Shown: positions 1-6,355, counted from the first letter of the stretch. The stretch: DNA of 8,806 nucleotides from CAYGZM01 sp964354365 (GCA_964354365.1 CAYGZM010000157.1:1-8806), one strand, 5' to 3'. The notes: a model not told the origin generated them from the letters alone. Program-made: numbers and translations.

Positions 1-806
1 GCCTTTTGTTCGAGGTCCTTGTAGGCGTTCAATCTTTTCATCATCAGGTCGAAGTTGACTTTATGTCCGTCGAATTCGGGTCCATCGACGCAGACGAACT
101 TCGGCTGGTTGTCGTATTCGATTCGGCAGCCGCCGCACATACCGGTTCCATCGACCATAATTGTATTGAGGGAGACCTGCGTTGGGACGTCGAGCTGCTT
201 TGTGACCTCGCAGCAGAATTTCATCATAATGGCCGGCCCGATGACAAAGGCCTGCTCCGGTTTTGGAGTGCGCTGACAAATCTCCTTTAGCGGCTCGGTT
301 ACGAGGGCCTTTCGCCCGTAAGAGCCGTCGTCCGTGGTGATAATCAGCTCGTCGCTGATTTGCGAGAATTCATCTTCGAGTATGAGCAGCTCTTTGTTTC
401 TTGCGCCGAGGATGCTTGTGATTTTGTTGCCGGCGTCTTTCAGGGCCTTTGCGATAGGCAGGAGCGGTGCGTTTCCGATGCCGCCTCCGACGCAGACGAC
501 AAAACCGAAGTTCTCAATATGGGTAGGCCGGCCAAGCGGGCCTGCGGCGTTGGCGATTTCGTCTCCCTCCTTCAGGTCGGCCAGCTCGGCGGTGGTCTTG
601 CCGAGCCGCTGCCATATCAGGCGGATAGTGCCTTTTTCAGGGTCGGCGTCCGCGATTGTCAGCGGGATACGCTCGGCGTATTCGTTGTTTATGCTGATGA
701 TGACGAATTGGCCGGGCCTTCTTGCGCGGGCGATGAGGGGCGCTTCGACCTGCGCGGTGAAAACGTTCTGCGAGAGCTGCTCTTTGGATACAATTTTGTG
801 CGGCAC
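1..806 (-). CDS. NfnA/SudB-like sulfide/dihydroorotate dehydrogenase-type FAD/NAD-binding subunit (3' end off window)
   Basis: Translating the minus strand from GTG gives about 269 residues that stay open to the left edge. This is the small flavoprotein subunit related to PyrK and to NfnA, which moves electrons between NAD(H) and a partner through FAD and a [2Fe-2S] cluster in the cytoplasm. Visible signs are the FAD-binding RIPLTI motif (residues 47-51 region), a GPLGRP loop near 89-94, the nucleotide-binding GGGIGNAP (about 107-114), and the cluster motif with D219, C224, C227 and C239 followed by VDGPEFDG. PyrK has Cys where this protein has Asp219; Asp plus three Cys is, to my knowledge, the arrangement described for NfnA. 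The GTG start is forced: an in-frame TAA lies five codons upstream, with no other start between, and GGAG sits 7 nt before it. The family is about 280 residues, so only a short C-terminus is missing. The partner NfnB/GltA-like subunit would be expected beyond the left edge. An anabolic sulfide dehydrogenase subunit (SudB) is an equally valid name. Confidence 0.9.
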   Translation of the reverse strand, partial: MPHKIVSKEQLSQNVFTAQVEAPLIARARRPGQFVIISINNEYAERIPLTIADADPEKGTIRLIWQRLGKTTAELADLKEGDEIANAAGPLGRPTHIENFGFVVCVGGGIGNAPLLPIAKALKDAGNKITSILGARNKELLILEDEFSQISDELIITTDDGSYGRKALVTEPLKEICQRTPKPEQAFVIGPAIMMKFCCEVTKQLDVPTQVSLNTIMVDGTGMCGGCRIEYDNQPKFVCVDGPEFDGHKVNFDLMMKRLNAYKDLEQK

Positions 807-813
807 GATTCTG

Positions 814-817
814 CTCC
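814..817 (-). promoter_or_regulatory. Ribosome binding site fixing the GTG start of the NfnA-like gene
   Basis: The minus strand reads GGAG, then 7 nt, then GTG. Because a TAA stop lies in frame just upstream, this site and the GTG together define the only reasonable start. Confidence 0.7.
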
Positions 818-828
818 GTTACGAGAAT

Positions 829-905
829 ATGAGTTCTGCAAAATTGCAGGTAATCAACAAACGATTTTTTCTTTTCCAAGCAGGCCTAACCTGCAATTTT
901 GCAGA
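829..905 (-). repeat. 77-nt intergenic repeat, copy 1 (MITE/REP-like, 17-bp terminal inverted repeats)
   Basis: This stretch is the exact reverse complement of 8663-8739 over 77 nt; similarity runs to 911 with one mismatch (906). The core (835-905, 71 nt) starts with TCTGCAAAATTGCAGGT and ends with its exact reverse complement. Each 17-nt end contains a smaller palindrome, CTGCAA-N2-TTGCAG (836-849 and 891-904). The middle is AT-rich and also holds a competing hairpin GCAGG/CCTGC (880-894). It lies between a minus-strand promoter candidate (935-963) and the NfnA-like start codon (806), so it would be transcribed in that gene's leader, ending 22 nt before GTG. No transposase is present. It could be a non-autonomous mobile element, a REP/BIME-type palindrome or a cis-acting RNA. 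The repeat itself is certain; its nature is not. Confidence 0.93.
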
Positions 906-934
906 AGCCTTTTATGAGAGTTCCAAAGGCGGGT

Positions 935-963
935 ATTATTGCAGGCGGGCAGCCTGGCGTCAA
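935..963 (-). promoter_or_regulatory. Sigma70-type promoter candidate for the NfnA-like gene
   Basis: The minus strand has TTGACG (963-958), a 17-nt spacer and AATAAT (940-935). Both boxes are close to consensus and point toward the gene starting at 806. Transcription would begin near 928, giving a leader of about 120 nt that includes the whole 77-nt repeat. Confidence 0.5.
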
Positions 964-988
964 GAGTTGATATTTTGCAAGTTTGTTC

Positions 989-1017
989 TTGACTGACGCT
1001 CGAACATCGGTTTTAGT
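989..1017 (+). promoter_or_regulatory. Sigma70-type promoter candidate for the OmpA-like gene and ndk
   Basis: TTGACT (989-994) is followed after 17 nt by TTTAGT (1012-1017). The -35 box is good and the -10 box is fair. It faces away from the minus-strand promoter 25 nt to the left, as expected for divergent genes, and would give a leader of about 90 nt before the ATG at 1112. Confidence 0.4.
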
Positions 1018-1026
1018 TGTGTTTGG

Positions 1027-1042
1027 CTGCAAGAAGTTGCAG
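1027..1042. repeat. Palindrome CTGCAA-N4-TTGCAG, related to the ends of the 77-nt repeat
   Basis: CTGCAAGAAGTTGCAG is a perfect inverted repeat of 6-nt arms around GAAG. The arms are the same as in the palindromes at both ends of the 77-nt repeat, which have a 2-nt centre instead. It lies just downstream of the OmpA-like promoter candidate, in the predicted leader. It may be an operator-like site or a chance or decayed half of the repeat family. Confidence 0.5.
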
Positions 1043-1111
1043 GAAAAACAGTTTAGGTATTTTGGGAACGGTCAGGGGCGGAACCTTGATTTTGTTGGAA
1101 AGGATTTAACG

Positions 1112-1888
1112 ATGAGAACTGTCAGACTTTCGGCACTGTTTCTTGTGTTTGTTTCGACGTTAGTTGTGAGCGGCTGCAATTCGGAACTGAAGAAGCTTCG
1201 CATCCAGAACAAGACACAGCAAGACCAGATAAACAAGCTTACGGCGGAGCTGCAGGCGGGCGCTCTACAGCTTGACCAGCTGAAACGACAGCTTGGGGAC
1301 GCCGAGGCAAAAGGCGGCGTCGAAGTTGATACGCTCAAGCAGCAGATAGCGGCCCTTGAGGGAGACCTTGCCAAGAAGAACGAATTGCTTGCCTCGATGC
1401 AGCAGAAGCTGCTTTACGGGACGGCGCTTCCTGCCGAGCTGAGCACTATGCTGGAGGACTTCGCCAAGACGCACAGCGATATAGTCGAATTCGACGCGAA
1501 TACGGGGATTGTGAAGTTCAAGAGCGATTTGCTGTTTGACAAGGGCAGCGCCAACGTTGCCGCGACGGCGGTGGATGCGGTCAAATCGCTTTGCGGGATT
1601 ATTAATTCGGAAGAGGGCAAGAAATTCGACATTGTTATTGCGGGGCACACGGACGATATTCCGATTCGCAAGGCCGATACGAAGGCGGAGCATCCTACGA
1701 ATTGGCACCTGTCGGCGCACCGGGGAATATCGGTGCTCAATGTGATGACAGCGAACCAGGTGAATCCGAAGCGGGTGAGCGTACGCGCATTTGGCGAGTA
1801 TCGGCCGCTCGAACCGAACACGCCCAACAATGGAGGCAACCCGAAGAACAGACGCGTCGAGATTTACATTGTTCCCGAAGGAGCCTAA
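1112..1888 (+). CDS. OmpA/MotB-like peptidoglycan-binding lipoprotein
   Basis: The product has 258 residues. Residues 1-22 are a lipoprotein signal (MRTVRLSALF then a hydrophobic stretch) ending in the lipobox VSGC, so Cys22 should be lipidated. Residues about 24-100 are rich in Lys, Gln, Leu and Glu with heptad-like spacing and look like a coiled coil. Residues about 130-255 are an OmpA C-terminal domain: LLFDKGSA, AGHTDDIPI, NWHLSAHR and RAFGEYRP, ending NRRVEI. Asp181 and Arg204 match the residues that in this family hold the peptidoglycan diaminopimelate group. The likely role is to link the outer membrane to the cell wall. GHTDDIPI and NWxLSxxR are closer to the MotB-like branch than to Pal, but there is no transmembrane motor segment. 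The ATG is chosen over upstream in-frame starts because it begins the signal peptide and has AAAGG about 8 nt upstream. ndk follows after 35 nt, so the two are probably co-transcribed. Confidence 0.92.
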   Translation: MRTVRLSALFLVFVSTLVVSGCNSELKKLRIQNKTQQDQINKLTAELQAGALQLDQLKRQLGDAEAKGGVEVDTLKQQIAALEGDLAKKNELLASMQQKLLYGTALPAELSTMLEDFAKTHSDIVEFDANTGIVKFKSDLLFDKGSANVAATAVDAVKSLCGIINSEEGKKFDIVIAGHTDDIPIRKADTKAEHPTNWHLSAHRGISVLNVMTANQVNPKRVSVRAFGEYRPLEPNTPNNGGNPKNRRVEIYIVPEGA

Positions 1889-1923
1889 GACCGACAGGGC
1901 CGATTGAGCTTCGGACAACGACG

Positions 1924-2385
1924 ATGGCAGAGCGCACTCTAATTATTATCAAGCCGGACGGTGTCCAGCGGCACTTGGCCGGCGAGATAGTCGGGCGATT
2001 GGAGAAAAAGGGATTCAAGCTCGTTGCGGCAAAGTTCATGCGGATTTCCGATGATCAGGCACGGGGACTGTACTCTGTTCACAAGGGAAAGCCTTTTTAC
2101 AAGCCACTGGTGGAATATATCTCGTCTGCGCCGGTGTTTTTGACGGTTTGGGAGGCGGATGGAGTCATAAATATGGCCCGCAAGCTGATGGGGGCGACCT
2201 TCGGGTTCGAGGCGGAGCCTGGGACTATTCGTGGGGATTTCGGGTCATCGACGCGGTACAACCTCGTGCACGGCTCGGACAGCCTCGAATCGGCTGAGCG
2301 GGAGATCGGGCTGTTTTTTCGGCCTGAAGAGATAGTCGATTACGAGCTTGGGGATGGATTTTGGCTTTACGGCAAAAAAGCTTAG
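1924..2385 (+). CDS. ndk: Nucleoside diphosphate kinase
   Basis: The product has 153 residues, slightly longer than the roughly 140 usual in bacteria. It transfers the gamma-phosphate from ATP to nucleoside diphosphates through a phosphohistidine, in the cytoplasm. All expected active-site residues are visible: Lys10 (in IIIKPDGV), Tyr50, Phe58, Arg86, Thr92, Arg103 (GTIRGDFG), Asn113 and the catalytic His116 in NLVHGSDS. The segment after Thr92 reads FGFEAEPG where most bacterial enzymes have NP-x-EA-x-PG, a mild divergence. The ATG is chosen because MAERTLIIIKPDG is the normal family N-terminus; the ribosome site is poor, so translation may depend partly on the upstream gene 35 nt away. The reading frame is open further upstream, but that part overlaps the OmpA-like gene and has no homology. 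Confidence 0.97.
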   Translation: MAERTLIIIKPDGVQRHLAGEIVGRLEKKGFKLVAAKFMRISDDQARGLYSVHKGKPFYKPLVEYISSAPVFLTVWEADGVINMARKLMGATFGFEAEPGTIRGDFGSSTRYNLVHGSDSLESAEREIGLFFRPEEIVDYELGDGFWLYGKKA

Positions 2386-2481
2386 TCCGAGAACATAATT
2401 TGCTTTGAGATTCGGGGGGCGAGGTATTTTAAGCTCTGCGTGGGATGGAGGCCTGTGTGGACGCGGCGCCCTGCCCAGAGG

Positions 2482-2498
2482 CGGCAAAGGCCGTTTTT
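2482..2498 (+). terminator. Weak intrinsic terminator candidate after ndk
   Basis: CGGC, a four-base loop AAAG, then GCCG followed directly by five Ts. The stem is only four pairs, so it is weak; a second hairpin without a T run follows at 2507-2523. It lies about 100 nt past the ndk stop. Confidence 0.3.
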
Positions 2499-2668
2499 AT
2501 TGCGGAGGCCGGCTGTATCGGCCGTAGTGCAAAAATACCCTAAAAAACGCAAAAAAAATGTGAAAGTCCGCGCTTTTTTGGCAGAAATGAATAGAAATGC
2601 GTGGTCTTCAGAGGCCCTGTCTATTGACCCCGTCGTAGTATTGTAGAGACCGCAATAGAGCTTTTGTC

Positions 2669-2697
2669 TTGAATAGGGCGCGTCTTTGTGGTAGAAT
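2669..2697 (+). promoter_or_regulatory. Sigma70-type promoter candidate for the beta-helix gene
   Basis: TTGAAT (2669-2674), exactly 17 nt of spacer, then TAGAAT (2692-2697). Transcription would begin near 2704, giving a short leader with a strong AAGGAGG ribosome site (2719-2725) 11 nt before the ATG at 2737. Confidence 0.55.
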
Positions 2698-2736
2698 GGC
2701 TGGAAACTCTGGACTATCAAGGAGGACGGAATAGAT

Positions 2737-5478
2737 ATGAAGAAGATGCTTTTCTCCCTCATGTGTCTGCTGCCGGCTCTTGCGGCGGCGGCAAACGTAA
2801 TCACCGTTGACTGCATTGACCCGGCGGCGGATTTCGACCGTATCCAGGATGCTATCGATGCGGCGAGCAACGGCGATACGATTCTGGTCAAGCCGTGCAC
2901 CTACAATGAGAATATCAGGTTCAAGGGCAAGGCCGTCATGCTCACGAGCAAAAACCCCTACATTCAGAGCATTGTCGAGACAACGATAATCACGGCGGGA
3001 ACGGGTTACGCCGTAAGCTTCGATTCCGCCGAGGGGAGCGGCTCGATAATCACCGGCTTGACGATAACCGGGCGCGGCATTTACTGTAACGGCGCCTCGC
3101 CCATGATTACCAGGAACATCATCAAGCAGTGCACGAACAACGCCATTACCGGGGCAAACGGTTCAGCGCCCTTTATCTCAAGCAATACGATAACCTCCAA
3201 TAGTCCGGGGGGCATCAACAACTGCCACGGACAGATATCCGACAACACGATAACCAACAATCGCAACGGCGGCGCTATTTGGCAGTGCGGCGGCGACATC
3301 ATCGGCAATGAAATCAGCAACAATGTCAGTGACGGTCACGGCGGGGCGATGTATTTGTGCGGCGGCGCCATCACCGGCAACGTGATTACAGACAATGCAG
3401 CAACAACCAACGGCGGAGCGATCTTCGGGGGCAACGGTGCGGTGACGGGCAATTTGATTGTCGGGAATAAATCGGGCAGTCTTGGCGGGGGCCTGTGCGC
3501 CCGCAGCGGAGCGATCAGTAATAACATTATCGCCGGGAATCAAGCACAGTACGGGGGCGCAATGGATGGCTGTAGCGGGGGCATGTACAACAATACCATA
3601 GTCGGCAATAGAGCGCTGGAAGGCGCCGCGCTATCGTACTGTACCGGCTTTATCAAAAACAACATCATAGCATTCAACAATGCGGGCGATACCGGCGGTA
3701 TTAAGGGATTGAGCAGCAGCTCGTATAACAGTTTTTGGGAGAACGCGGGCGGCAACTTCGGCGGCGGTGCGTCCGCGGGCGCCGGTGACGTGGAGAGGGA
3801 CCCCTGCTTTGCGGAGGTCGGCTATTGGGACCCGAACGGCACGCCTGGGAATCCCGGCGATGATTTCTGGGTTGACGGCGATTATCATTTGTTGTCGCAG
3901 GCCGGAAGATGGAACCCTTATATTGAGGTGTGGGTTTATGACAGCGTGACGAGCGCGTGCATAGACGCCGGCGACCCGAACTCCGACTGGATGGGCGAGT
4001 ACTGGCCGCACGGAGAGCGGATAAACGCGGGTCGGTACGGAGACACGGCTGAGGCGAGCATGTCGCTGTTGGATGCCGGCAACGTCGCGGATTTGAATCT
4101 GGACGGGCTGGTTGATTTCAGGGACCTGATGCTCTTTGGGCACAAATGGTCGTTGCGACAGCCGCTGTTGCGTGAAGACCTCGATAGAGACGGGCAGGTC
4201 GATTTCGTGGATTATGCGGCTTTTGTGGCGAATTGGCAGCCTTTGCCGCTGCCGAGTCCAAATCCGATGACGTGGAAGACGGAGCCTGCCGCGATTTCGG
4301 CAAGCGCCGTCACTATGACGGCGAGCGACGCCGTCTCGAGCGACGGCAGCGGAGTGGAGTACTACTTTAAAGAAACCAGCGGCAACCCAGGCGGCAGCGA
4401 CAGCGGCTGGCAGGCGGAGAAAACTTACACGGATACCGGCCTTAACAGCGGCACGGAGTATTCGTACAGGGTGAAGGTCCGCAACAAGGGCAATCACCTG
4501 GAAACCGATTTCTCGCCGATACGGTCGGCAACTACGCTGTCGCCGCCGAATCCGAATCCGATGACCTGGGCGACGGCGCCATACGCGAACTCTTACAACA
4601 CAATTGCAATGCAGGCTGCTGCTGCGGTCTCGACGGATGGTACGGGGGTCGAATACTTCTTCGACGAAACCAGCGGCAATCCCGGCGGCAGCGACAGCGC
4701 GTGGCAGGATAGTGCGAGCTATGCCGATACAGGGCTTTCCGGCGGGGTGAATTACTGCTACCAGGTCAAGGCTCGCAACAAGGGCAATAAGCTGGAGACG
4801 CAGCTTTCGGAGCAGCGCTGCGCGACGACTCCCGCGGCCCCGGCCCCGGCGCCGGACCCGATGACGTGGTCGCTGGCGCCGATGGCGACTTCTTACGATA
4901 GTATTACGATGGTGGCGGCTACGGCGACGCCCGGCGACGGCAGCAGCGTGGAGTACAAGTTCGAGAGAGTGGGCGGCGGAGGCAGCGGCTGGCAAAGCAG
5001 CCCGGTCTATACAGAGACGGGGCTGGCCAAGCAAACTCAATACTGCTACAGGGTAAAAGCCCGCAATACCGGCAATTCGCGTGAGACAGCGTGGTCGGAC
5101 GCGAGATGCGCAACCACCCCATGCGATGACAGTATCCCACCGTATTTTCCCTATCCCCCGGGTTATTGGGAGATCCAGCCGTGCGAGTGCAAACACAGCG
5201 CTTCGAATATGGACTGGTGGGCCGAGATGGCCGCCGGCGAGGCCCAGGATGACAGCGGCTATGTAGAATACTTCTTCGAGTGTGTCGATGACAGCTCAAA
5301 GAGCAGCGGCTGGCGGACCAGGAGATGCTACGAAGTCTTCCTCGGCAGGTCGAACCAGGGCTTCAGCTTCCGTGTCAAGGCGCGAGACGCATGCCACAAC
5401 GAGACGGCCTGGTCGTCCGCAGTCCTGATCCAGCGCTGCTACCCTAACGGCTCCTGCCCCCCGGACGTCTGTGACTGA
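2737..5478 (+). CDS. Exported right-handed beta-helix protein with internal dockerin and C-terminal FN3-like modules
   Basis: The product has 913 residues. Residues 1-19 are a signal peptide (two Lys, a hydrophobic core, then ALAAAA). Residues about 25-345 form a right-handed parallel beta-helix: an ITVD...IQDAIDAASNGDTILVKP-type start, then repeated coils of about 23-24 residues carrying GGA and GNxIxxN, with a Cys recurring at one rung (163, 184, 208, 254, 279, 302). Residues about 350-445 (DPCFAEVGYWDPNGTP, DGDYHLLSQAGRW, CIDAGDPNS) are the tail that follows such helices in planctomycetes. Residues 450-500 are a type I dockerin with two calcium loops, DLNLDGLVDFRD and DLDRDGQVDFVD. Three FN3-like modules follow, each beginning with PMTW (511, 609, 709), then a diverged Cys-rich fourth (about 810-900). 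No anchor or PEP-CTERM signal is seen at the C-terminus. The fold suggests carbohydrate binding or cleavage outside the cytoplasm, but no catalytic residues can be assigned. It appears to be a single-gene unit with its own promoter. Confidence 0.9.
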   Translation: MKKMLFSLMCLLPALAAAANVITVDCIDPAADFDRIQDAIDAASNGDTILVKPCTYNENIRFKGKAVMLTSKNPYIQSIVETTIITAGTGYAVSFDSAEGSGSIITGLTITGRGIYCNGASPMITRNIIKQCTNNAITGANGSAPFISSNTITSNSPGGINNCHGQISDNTITNNRNGGAIWQCGGDIIGNEISNNVSDGHGGAMYLCGGAITGNVITDNAATTNGGAIFGGNGAVTGNLIVGNKSGSLGGGLCARSGAISNNIIAGNQAQYGGAMDGCSGGMYNNTIVGNRALEGAALSYCTGFIKNNIIAFNNAGDTGGIKGLSSSSYNSFWENAGGNFGGGASAGAGDVERDPCFAEVGYWDPNGTPGNPGDDFWVDGDYHLLSQAGRWNPYIEVWVYDSVTSACIDAGDPNSDWMGEYWPHGERINAGRYGDTAEASMSLLDAGNVADLNLDGLVDFRDLMLFGHKWSLRQPLLREDLDRDGQVDFVDYAAFVANWQPLPLPSPNPMTWKTEPAAISASAVTMTASDAVSSDGSGVEYYFKETSGNPGGSDSGWQAEKTYTDTGLNSGTEYSYRVKVRNKGNHLETDFSPIRSATTLSPPNPNPMTWATAPYANSYNTIAMQAAAAVSTDGTGVEYFFDETSGNPGGSDSAWQDSASYADTGLSGGVNYCYQVKARNKGNKLETQLSEQRCATTPAAPAPAPDPMTWSLAPMATSYDSITMVAATATPGDGSSVEYKFERVGGGGSGWQSSPVYTETGLAKQTQYCYRVKARNTGNSRETAWSDARCATTPCDDSIPPYFPYPPGYWEIQPCECKHSASNMDWWAEMAAGEAQDDSGYVEYFFECVDDSSKSSGWRTRRCYEVFLGRSNQGFSFRVKARDACHNETAWSSAVLIQRCYPNGSCPPDVCD
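4261..5118 (+). repeat. Three tandem FN3-like module repeats inside the beta-helix gene
   Basis: Modules begin at the NPMTW or DPMTW codons (4261, 4555 and 4855) and are about 98-100 residues each. Shared landmarks are EYYF or EYFF, ETSGNPGGSDS, DTGL and YRVKxRNKGN. Modules 1 and 2 match at about 38 of 42 nt over 4372-4413 versus 4666-4707, so they are a recent internal duplication; module 3 is more diverged. Confidence 0.8.
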
Positions 5479-5480
5479 GC

Positions 5481-5496
5481 AAAGGGCCGCCCCTTT
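5481..5496 (+). terminator. Stem-loop directly after the beta-helix gene
   Basis: AAAGGG, loop CCGC, CCCTTT, beginning two bases after the TGA stop. There is no T run after it, so it may protect the 3' end or be a weak terminator. Confidence 0.35.
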
Positions 5497-5541
5497 ATTG
5501 CCTACGAAGCGCCATACGCCCCGGGGCATGATCACTCGTGG

Positions 5542-5661
5542 CACGGCCATTCCCTCGACTTCGCTCGGGACAGGCTTGGCCGTGGTCTCACGGGCTGCAA
5601 GCCCGTGCCATTATCTCCTTAAGCAGGGGCGCCCTGCAAGCCCGCTGGCGCTTGGGCGGGC
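5542..5661. repeat. Array of consecutive hairpins (likely dispersed intergenic palindromic repeat)
   Basis: Four inverted repeats follow one another. CACGGCCA/TGGCCGTG (5542-5584) encloses the imperfect palindrome TCCCTCGACTTCGCTCGGGA. CACGGGCT-GCA-AGCCCGTG (5589-5607) is a perfect 8-bp stem. GCAGGG-GCG-CCCTGC is at 5623-5637. GCCCGC/GCGGGC is at 5640-5661. Motifs like CACGGGCT-N3-AGCCCGTG and CCCTCGAC...GCTCGGGACAGGC are, from memory, the kind of intergenic palindrome that recurs in planctomycete and other environmental genomes. Only one copy is in this window, so dispersal cannot be shown here. Confidence 0.55.
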
Positions 5662-5863
5662 AAGCCACGGCGGCAAACAAGCAGCCGTTCGCAGAATGGC
5701 ATGGCAATTTCCCCTCCGAACTCGCCCGGCGGCGGCCAGGTTTTTCAGATATTTCGCAGCAGAATTTGATTATTGAAGGCTGGAAAAGCGTCTTGTATGA
5801 TAGGGAATCAGCAGAAGCCTTCTATTTGAATGACGGCAAGGAGCCCGCCACGCCGGGTCTGAG

Positions 5864-6355
5864 ATGACAAAAAAAGAGGACTACGAGGATTTGTTCCCGA
5901 CAGAGCCTGAACCAACCGGGCAGTTCAATAATGATTATGTCCCGGATGATGCTCTGCCGCTTTGCCCGAAGTGCCTCAAGCCGTGTCGGCCGCTTCAGTA
6001 TTACTGCGACAGCTGCGGCTCGAACGATGCCATCAATCCGCTCACGCCTTACATTTCTTTTCTGAATATTCGATTCAACTACGACATCTTCTGTACGATG
6101 TGGCGGAAGATATGGTGCGAAAAGGAGACGCGAGCAGTCGGCAGGCTGTTTTATCTGTTTATGTTCATTGTGTATGCTCCAATAGTGTTGATGGTTGGCC
6201 TGCCGGCGTTTCTGATCTACAAAATCCCTCAAAAACAAGTGCGTAAGGCGATCCTGACAGCGATTGTTGCTACCATAATTGTACTGTTAGTATTATATGC
6301 GTTTTCGGGGCCGCCCAAGGCGGTTGTCTCCTTTCCTGTTGATTTTGGGAGATAA
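5864..6355 (+). CDS. Zinc-ribbon protein with two transmembrane helices, function unknown
   Basis: The product has 163 residues and I do not recognise a named family. The first 30 residues are acidic and polar. CPKC (34-37) and CDSC (48-51) form a rubredoxin-like zinc ribbon, with an extra Cys at 41. Residues about 95-119 and 128-148 are hydrophobic and should span the membrane, separated by a short charged loop (KIPQKQVRK). By the positive-inside rule that loop would be cytoplasmic, which would put the zinc ribbon on the other side unless residues 65-90 also dip into the membrane; the topology is unclear. Small zinc-ribbon membrane proteins of this kind occur next to unrelated genes in planctomycetes, in my recollection. 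The ATG has only a weak ribosome site, but the coding frame with its Cys pairs starts soon after it. The next gene begins 79 nt downstream on the same strand and might be co-transcribed. Confidence 0.75.
   Translation: MTKKEDYEDLFPTEPEPTGQFNNDYVPDDALPLCPKCLKPCRPLQYYCDSCGSNDAINPLTPYISFLNIRFNYDIFCTMWRKIWCEKETRAVGRLFYLFMFIVYAPIVLMVGLPAFLIYKIPQKQVRKAILTAIVATIIVLLVLYAFSGPPKAVVSFPVDFGR

Larger units (their letters stand above)
2386..2736. other. Intergenic region of 351 nt between ndk and the beta-helix gene
   Basis: No convincing gene is seen on either strand. The region holds a short terminator-like stem (2482-2498), a second GC hairpin GGCCG/CGGCC (2507-2523), a stretch with several A and T runs (2530-2580), and the promoter candidate for the downstream gene. 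The minus-strand open frame across it has no recognisable content and runs into the beta-helix gene's signal-peptide region. Confidence 0.6.
5479..5863. other. Intergenic region of 385 nt rich in stem-loops
   Basis: No gene is supported here; the open frames across it have no recognisable protein features. It contains a stem-loop just after the preceding stop (5481-5496) and a run of hairpins (5542-5661). An AT-richer part (5735-5830) follows, in which no clear promoter is seen. GGAG at 5840-5843 lies too far from the ATG at 5864 to be a typical ribosome site. Confidence 0.6.

Noticed and set aside
334..996. Plus-strand open frames opposite the NfnA-like gene
   Set aside because: They are antisense to a clear flavoprotein gene and run through the 77-nt repeat; they have no recognisable content.
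2382..2900. Minus-strand open frame between ndk and the beta-helix gene
   Set aside because: It overlaps the start of a well-supported gene and its promoter, with no protein features.
3631..5196. Long minus-strand open frame (about 520 codons) opposite the beta-helix gene
   Set aside because: It is Arg/Ala/Val-rich with no domain and lies antisense to a gene with clear signal peptide, dockerin and FN3 features; it is an effect of GC-rich codon use.
5471..5867. Open frames across the hairpin-rich gap, one ending in a TGA that overlaps the next ATG
   Set aside because: The sequence is dominated by palindromes and its translation has no domain; the overlap appears accidental.
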